This document shows positions 61,559 through 64,000 of a stretch of DNA of 64,000 nucleotides, one piece after another (the stretch's first letter is position 1; each line of letters starts with the position of its first letter). The translations under genes were made by a program, and so were the position numbers. This DNA is from an uncultured Pseudothermotoga sp. Its GTDB lineage: Bacteria; Thermotogota; Thermotogae; Thermotogales; DSM-5069. The notes below the pieces were generated by a model, which had not been told where the DNA came from, did no database searches, and saw nothing but the letters and a program-made list of their open reading frames with translations. The stretch lies in assembly GCA_937995655.1 (NCBI GenBank), contig CALKJI010000009.1, positions 1 through 64,000 of the forward strand. Reading direction: 5' to 3'.

Positions 61559-62548
61559 ATGCGAAAGGTCTTTCTTGTACTATTGATTATCTTGACTATC
61601 TCAATTTTAGGTGCACCAAGGAGGGTAGCTTACGTTATCAATGGTTCCCTAGGAGATCAGTCCTTTTATGATTCTGGTTATTCTGGCATCAAGCAACTGG
61701 AGAAAGAATTTGGCGTTCAAACGAGAGTGATTGAATGCAACTTTGACCCGTCTCTGTACTATCCAAGTTTGAGAACGGCAGCTCAATGGGCAGATGTTAT
61801 ATTCGTTATTTCATATGGTTTCGAAGAGGAATTAAAAGAGATCGCTACGAAATTCCCTAATAAGATATGGGTCAACATTGACACAGTCGTCCAAGATGAA
61901 AAGGGTATCATTTCAAGTATCGATTACAGAGAGGAAGAGGGCGCCTTTCTTGCTGGTGCCGTAGCTGCAATGGTAACGACTATGACGCAGTTACCTGGCA
62001 TAAATCCGCAAAAAATCATTGGTGCTGTCGGTGGCGATGATGACATAGTTATAAGATCTTTTGTTCACGGTTATGAACAAGGCGCAAAATATATTGATCC
62101 AGAAATTCAGGTCAAAGTCATATACGTTGGTACCTGGGACGATCCGGCTAAGGGTAAACAGGCAGCGCTTCAGTTGTACGCGCAAGGAGCCGATGTAGTT
62201 TTTCAGATAGCAGCCTTGACTGGCTTTGGAGTATTACAAGCAGCACAAGAGGTTGGCAAATATGCAATCGGAGTTGATTCGAACCAAAATCCGCTTGTTC
62301 CTGGCCACGTTATAACTAGCGATTTAAAAGAGGTGGGTCAATCCATCTACAAGATATTCAAGATGATAATAGACGGAACCTTTGAAAAGGGTAAAGTTTA
62401 CAGTTTTGGTGTCAAGGAAGGTATTGTTGGTCTGGCAGTAGATGATTACACTAAGAAAATCCTTCCTGCAGAGACAGTGGACAAGATACTGAAACTTCAG
62501 GAAATGGTAGCCAATGGCACAATAGTTGTCAAACCCTACGTACCTTAA
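61559..62548 (+). CDS. BMP-family ABC transporter substrate-binding protein
   Basis: About 329 aa, signal peptide (VFLVLLIILTISILGAP) without a lipobox Cys, then a periplasmic-binding fold with GSLGDQSFYDSGYSGIKQLEKEFG, a central FLAGAVAAMVT hinge and GVDSNQNPLVPGHVITSDLK. This is the BMP/PnrA group, which usually bind nucleosides. ATG 61559 has GGGAGGTG 5 nt upstream (ATG 61556 is too close to it). It is followed 16 nt later by a matching double-ATPase gene. Confidence 0.85.
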   Translation: MRKVFLVLLIILTISILGAPRRVAYVINGSLGDQSFYDSGYSGIKQLEKEFGVQTRVIECNFDPSLYYPSLRTAAQWADVIFVISYGFEEELKEIATKFPNKIWVNIDTVVQDEKGIISSIDYREEEGAFLAGAVAAMVTTMTQLPGINPQKIIGAVGGDDDIVIRSFVHGYEQGAKYIDPEIQVKVIYVGTWDDPAKGKQAALQLYAQGADVVFQIAALTGFGVLQAAQEVGKYAIGVDSNQNPLVPGHVITSDLKEVGQSIYKIFKMIIDGTFEKGKVYSFGVKEGIVGLAVDDYTKKILPAETVDKILKLQEMVANGTIVVKPYVP

Positions 62549-62564
62549 TCTGGGGGTTGGCAAA

Positions 62565-64000
62565 TTGGCATTTGTCGAGATGTCAAAAATATACAAAGTC
62601 TACCCGCCAAACGTAGTTGCACTGAACGGGGTGGATCTCTCTCTTGAGAGGGGAGAGATTCACTCCATTGTTGGTGAAAATGGTGCTGGTAAGTCAACAC
62701 TGGTGAGAATACTCTATGGAATGATCAAACCTTCTTCGGGTGAAATAAAGATCGATGGAGAGAAGGTTCAGATATCCAATCCTTCTGAAGCCATGAAGTT
62801 GGGTATAGGTATGGTACATCAGGAATTCATGTTGATACCATCCTTCAAAGTTTTTGAAAATATCATCCTTGGTCAGGAAAGATCAACTCTGGGGTTCATA
62901 AACAGAAAAAAAGCTGCAAAAACGGTGCAGCAGATTATCGATCAATATGGATTTGGAGTGGATTCAAACACGGTGGTATCCCAATTATCGGTGGCAGCAC
63001 AGCAGAAAGTGGAGATAATAAAACAACTTTACAAAAAGGCAAAAGTCCTCATTCTTGATGAGCCAACGGCTGTCTTGACTCCTCAAGAGAGCGATGAGTT
63101 GTTTGAGCAAATCACAAGGCTCAAAGGTCAGGGTAAAACAATAGTTTTCATAAGCCACAAACTTGACGAAGTCTTGAAGATCTCCGACAGAATAACGGTT
63201 CTGAGGAAAGGACAGAGAGTTACAACACTGGAAAACAAAGATGTGAATGCAATCGAACTTGCAAAAATGATGATCGGTAGAAATCTATCACAAATCAGCA
63301 AAAGAGAATCACAACCAGGCAAGGAAGTTCTTTCCATAAAACATCTATCAGTGAGATCAAACAGGACTAACAAAGAAGTCCTGAGCAATGTAAACCTGTC
63401 GGTGAGAGCTGGTGAAATCGTTGGTATAGCTGGTGTTGAGGGAAATGGCCAGTATGAACTGGTACAAAGTATTGTTGGAACGATTAGACCTTATAGCGGA
63501 GAGATTATTGTGAACGATACTGACCTAACGCAAGCTCCAATAAGAGAAAGAAGAAAGTTAATCTGTTATGTCCCTCAAGATAGAAAGTATTCAGGCCTAG
63601 CCTTAAAGGCAACTATGCTGGAAAATATGATAATGACACATCATCTGAAGGATGAATTTAAGAAAGGTCTTTTAGCATTAGATTGGAAGAAGGCATATTC
63701 TTATGCAAAACAAGCGGCTGAACAGTTCGATATCCTTTATAGGAGCTTAGATGAAAAGCCGGAGGTTCTATCGGGAGGTAATCAGCAAAAAGTAGTTGTT
63801 GCTAGAGAATTCTCACTGGGATACACACTGATTGTACTTGATCAACCAACGCGCGGTTTGGATATTGCGTCTACAGAGTACATTCGACGTTTAATATTGC
63901 AGATGAGAGATGCAGGCAAAGCTATTTTGCTTGTCTCAGCTGATCTTGATGAACTAATGCAATTGTCCGATAGGCTTTATGTTATTAAAGATGGTAAGAT
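62565..64000 (+). CDS. Nucleoside/sugar-type ABC transporter ATP-binding protein, partial
   Basis: Open to the right edge, so the end is missing (about 478 of ~500 codons present). Two nucleotide-binding domains: the first with GENGAGKSTLVRILYG, VHQEFMLIPSF and LSVAAQQKVEIIKQLY plus LILDEPTAVL; the second with degenerate Walker A GVEGNGQYEL, LSGGNQQKVVVAREF and LDQPTRGLD. Such tandem ATPases drive BMP/CUT2-type importers. TTG 62565 is preferred for its GGGGGT SD 7 nt upstream. The permease genes should follow beyond the window. Confidence 0.9.
   Translation, partial: MAFVEMSKIYKVYPPNVVALNGVDLSLERGEIHSIVGENGAGKSTLVRILYGMIKPSSGEIKIDGEKVQISNPSEAMKLGIGMVHQEFMLIPSFKVFENIILGQERSTLGFINRKKAAKTVQQIIDQYGFGVDSNTVVSQLSVAAQQKVEIIKQLYKKAKVLILDEPTAVLTPQESDELFEQITRLKGQGKTIVFISHKLDEVLKISDRITVLRKGQRVTTLENKDVNAIELAKMMIGRNLSQISKRESQPGKEVLSIKHLSVRSNRTNKEVLSNVNLSVRAGEIVGIAGVEGNGQYELVQSIVGTIRPYSGEIIVNDTDLTQAPIRERRKLICYVPQDRKYSGLALKATMLENMIMTHHLKDEFKKGLLALDWKKAYSYAKQAAEQFDILYRSLDEKPEVLSGGNQQKVVVAREFSLGYTLIVLDQPTRGLDIASTEYIRRLILQMRDAGKAILLVSADLDELMQLSDRLYVIKDGK

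Overview
The window reads as chromosome from a member of the Thermotogota, most likely Pseudothermotoga or a close relative (inference). Supporting signs are: moderate GC, very long same-strand gene runs with 1-30 nt overlaps, mtaD, phosphomannomutase, PhoU, NAD kinase and RuvB proteins that look thermotogal, an ABC peptide importer, ferredoxin-dependent oxoacid metabolism, flagellar genes and no O2 respiration genes. Strong Shine-Dalgarno (SD) sequences are common and often select TTG or GTG starts, and in a few cases ATT or CTG. No CRISPR array, rRNA, insertion sequence or prophage was seen.

Left part (1-9787). A secreted GLUG-motif lipoprotein gene runs off the left edge. It is interrupted by an in-frame TAA and preceded by a leader that can fold into a pseudoknot and an SD-sequestering helix. 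Next is a six-gene minus-strand operon of mostly unrecognised envelope proteins: a small protein, a zinc-ribbon membrane protein, a Yip1-like membrane protein, a large secreted protein, a soluble protein whose C-terminal zinc ribbon is broken by an apparent 1-nt frameshift, and a small membrane protein. It faces a divergent 503-aa HTH regulator across an operator-like pair of TGTCA palindromes. This is the best candidate for an undescribed system. A Ppx/GppA-like gene then runs into a convergent tRNA-Arg/tRNA-Ser pair.

Centre-left (9788-30962). A cell-surface lipoprotein with an Fn3-like domain and propeller-like repeats is followed by a 12-gene minus-strand run (asnS, ruvB, yggS, yggT, nadK, phoU, an LptF/G-LptD fusion, a UvrD-like helicase, recN, phosphomannomutase, mtaD, yhcC-type radical SAM). 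The fusion joins an inner-membrane LptF/G permease to an internal signal peptide and an LptD-like outer-membrane domain. A tRNA-Cys unit, rtcB, an MFS transporter, an RseC-like protein and a ferritin-like protein follow.

Centre-right (31012-44111). A minus-strand metabolic operon (hutU, Na+-pumping decarboxylase beta subunit, ferredoxin, 2-oxoacid oxidoreductase alpha subunit) diverges from a two-subunit fumarase. Histidine/glutamate-type fermentation is a reasonable reading, but partner subunits are not nearby. Then come a chemoreceptor with its Cache sensor at the C-terminus, a four-gene oligopeptide ABC importer with no binding protein beside it, a secreted protein made of three tandem copies of an apparently new repeat, and an OsmC protein.

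Right part (44160-64000). A nearly gapless run of 19 minus-strand genes starts at a strong sigma-28 promoter: flgM, flgN, flgK, flgL, fliW, csrA, gatC, yraN, smpB, rlu, a secreted protein, a DUF5693 protein, a predicted NYN/Zc3h12a-type RNase, queA, rpoN, thiamine pyrophosphokinase, dxr, rseP and ispG. On the plus strand lie a lone EcfT-like protein and a BMP-family nucleoside-type ABC uptake system (binding protein and ATPase) running off the right edge.
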